A stretch of 64,000 bases of DNA from the NCBI GenBank assembly GCA_040954595.2, contig CM082578.2:2170001-2234000 (forward strand), read 5' to 3'. Of this stretch, positions 62,040 through 64,000 are shown in pieces. A model generated the notes under the pieces. That model ran no database searches. It saw only the letters and a program-made list of their open reading frames with translations, and had not been told where the DNA came from. A program made the position numbers and the translations under genes. The first letter of the stretch is position 1. Each line of letters opens with the position of its first letter. This DNA comes from Balanoglossus misakiensis (lineage: Eukaryota > Hemichordata).

Positions 62040-62159
62040 AAGCCTACGGCACGTGGTATTCCCAGGCGGTCACCCATCCAAGTACTAACCACGCCCAACG
62101 CAGCTTAACTTCGGTGATCGGACGAGAACCGGTGTATTCGACGTGGTATGGCCGTAGGC
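62040..62159 (-). rRNA. 5S rRNA, unit 20
   Basis: Consensus gene with the AAAAATG terminator spacer, counterpart of unit 12. Confidence 0.95.
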
Positions 62160-63111
62160 AAACACTGCTTGAATTTCTACAATTATTAAGCAAACGGAAG
62201 CTTCACTGACACATAGGCGTACACACAGAGCACGTGGCACGATAATTGTGTGCGTGGCCAGCTGATTGACCGACCCTATCTTATAATTTATATGGGAGAG
62301 AGCGGTTTTGTCTTGTTATATCCTACAAAAAGTGACCATATTAAAGTGGAGAAATAATGACCTGATAATTTGTGTGGCCGATCGACCGTCCCTATCTAAG
62401 GCCTATATTGTTATGTTATGCAAGACACACTATTCGAAATAACGCCTGTCCGACAGTCCGAGACTGGTTGTTTTTCCATCAGACTGATAGTAAAAAAGTT
62501 ACCAGTCCGGCGGACAGGTTGAATTTAGCGTGGAGTTGACTTGTTTGCGGTATCATAGACGTACATGTACGTGACCCCATCGTGACCCTGGCTGTCCGGG
62601 ATAGCACCACCAACGATATCTTTTAGACCATCCTCTGTTTATTAGGCCCCTATTGCAATTAATTACCGTCCCTATCTTATATTGGAGGGCACGGGTTTGT
62701 CTTGGCATGTTATGCAAAACACTTGAAAGATGAATTTTTTTTTTTTAAATGACGTTTATGACATACAGATGTAACCGACCCCATAAGGTCCCAATGGTAT
62801 ATATTTACATCATACACCAAATTGGACTTAAAAACCAAAAATTGAAAGCCGCTGGAGTTTCTGCGACTATGAACTCAACGTAAGCTGGACACTACTCACT
62901 CCGAGCCCGACCTGGTAATTTGTATGTTGTCCATCGAGCGCCTATAGCTTAGACCTATACAGGAGAGAACGGTTTATGAAGTTATGTTCAACAAAAATAT
63001 ATGATCATGGAATTAAAGAATTTGGAGAAAAAAAATATAATTAAAAATGGACGTTTACGACGACAAAAAGGAAGACTGTTTAATGCAAAAGTTAAGAAAA
63101 ATGAAAAATTC

Positions 63112-63231
63112 AAGCCTACGGCACGTGGTATTCCCAGGCGGTCACCCATCCAAGTACTAACCACGCCCAACGCAGCTTAACTTCGGTGATCGGACGAGAA
63201 CCGGTGTATTCGACGTGGTATGGCCGTAGGC
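63112..63231 (-). rRNA. 5S rRNA, unit 21
   Basis: Consensus gene. The spacer mixes unit-12-type changes (AAAAATG, CACTGACACAT) with common forms (GCACGCGGC, no ATGTAC insert), so it looks recombinant. The unit runs on to the window end, where a 22nd unit begins. Confidence 0.95.
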
Positions 63232-64000
63232 AAACACTGCTTGAATTTCTACAATTATTAAGCAAACGGAAGCTTCACTGACACATAGGCGTACACACAG
63301 AGCACGCGGCACGATAATTGTGTGCGTGGCCAGCTGATTGACCGACCCTATCTTATAATTTATATGGGAGAGAGCGGTTTTGTCTTGTTATATCCTACAA
63401 AAAGTGACCATATTAAAGTGGAGAAATAATGACCTGATAATTTGTGTGGCCGATCGACCGTCCCTATCTAAGGCCTATATTGGTATGTTATGCAAGACAC
63501 ACTATTCGAAATAACGCCTGTCCGACAGTCCGAGACTGGTTGTTTTTCCATCAGACTGATAGTAAAAAAGTTACCAGTCCGGCGGACAGGTTGAATTTAG
63601 CGTGGAGTTGACTTGTTTGCGGTATCATAGACGTACGTGACCCCATCGTGACCCTGGCTGTCCGGGATAGCACCACCAACGATATCTTTTAGACCATCCT
63701 CTGTTTATTAGGCCCCTATTGCAATTAATTACCGTCCCTATCTTATATTGGAGGGAACGGGTTTGTCTTGGCATGTTATGCAAAACACTTGAAAGATGAA
63801 TTTTTTTTTTAAATGACGTTTATGACATATAGATGTAACCGACCCCATAAGGTCCCAATGGTATATATTTACATCATACACCAAATTGGACTTAAAAACC
63901 AAAAATTGAAAGCCGCTGGAGTTTCTGCGACTATGAACTCAACGTAAGCTGGACACTACTCACTCCGAGCCCGACCTGGTAATTTGTATGTTGTCCATCG

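Larger units (their letters stand above)
52406..62990. repeat. Higher-order 5S repeat, copy 2 (R2 plus units 14-20, then divergence)
   Basis: Follows copy 1 at an offset of 11,544-11,546 bp. Correspondence holds through unit 20. Unit 21 lacks the nucleotide-28 variant of unit 13 and instead carries unit-12/20-like changes (AAAAATG, CACTGACACAT). The match therefore ends between about 62882 and 63102. Confidence 0.85.
33718..64000. repeat. 5S rDNA tandem array, ~1,065-bp units
   Basis: Units repeat to the window end with a few percent variation or less. Each has one 120-nt 5S gene (- strand) and ~945 bp of spacer. The spacer contains a variable T-run near the end of each unit, a GTACGTGACCCCATCG segment and a hairpin with CCTGTCCG..ACTGGT arms. 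The array is open at its right end. It is interrupted by retroelements at 37771-39803, 40860-43874 and 52406-55419. Confidence 0.97.

Noticed and set aside
33826-63170. Repeated 60- and 92-codon - strand frames in every array unit
   Set aside because: The first runs through the 5S gene and its terminator, the second through spacer. They recur only because the unit repeats.

Overview
The window is animal nuclear DNA. Genes have GT-AG introns in consistent phases, and the coding content is secreted EGF-repeat modules, a trihelix/Myb-like protein, a SET-domain protein, a RecQ-like helicase and non-LTR retrotransposons. The right half is a 5S rDNA tandem array. The moderately AT-rich, MITE-dense sequence, the 5S sequence and the mix of families point to a marine invertebrate, perhaps a lancelet or hemichordate. 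This is an impression; no database could be searched.

Layout. (1) 0.25-8.2 kb, + strand: the middle or 3' part of a large extracellular gene with two GCC2/GCC3 (ephrin-receptor-like) Cys modules and twelve EGF repeats. Its introns carry MITEs and fold-back palindromes. One EGF exon has lost 2 nt. (2) 8.36-18.74 kb: a cluster bounded on both sides by direct copies of the same satellite (a 181-bp A block and ~275-bp B units). Inside are a DDE-type transposase gene broken into two divergent halves around a 635-bp palindrome, a 280-aa winged-helix/SET gene with a TATA box, a 121-aa His-Me-finger (HNH-type) endonuclease-like gene and a retrotransposon scrap. (3) 19.45-21.56 kb, - strand: an intact three-exon trihelix/Myb-like gene of 305 aa. 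(4) 21.58-33.27 kb: an 11.7-kb DNA transposon with apparently perfect 185-bp terminal inverted repeats. It holds two convergent genes: a ZAD-finger/DUF6589-like transposase (+, nine exons, about 1000 aa, two single-base frameshifts) and a RecQ-like helicase (-, four exons, 539 aa). Both start codons lie at the inner edge of the TIRs, so each gene takes its leader and first two codons from a TIR. MITEs and a 60-bp minisatellite sit inside. (5) 33.27-64.0 kb: 21 5S rRNA genes, all on the - strand, in ~1,065-bp units. The array is interrupted by three copies of one Jockey/CR1-like non-LTR element at the same GTAAGCT site (one truncated) and by one CR1/L2-like copy that replaced ~228 bp of spacer. 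Two element copies lie in an 11,545-bp higher-order repeat (element plus eight 5S units) that is present about twice.

How it works together. The left part is an ordinary host gene. The middle is layered mobile DNA in which the transposase-helicase element is the best-preserved autonomous unit. The right part is a multigene RNA locus evolving by unequal exchange that has carried retrotransposon insertions along. The most unusual items are the shared-TIR start codons of the transposase/helicase element, the winged-helix/SET plus His-Me endonuclease cluster between satellite flanks, and the retroelement-bearing higher-order 5S repeat.
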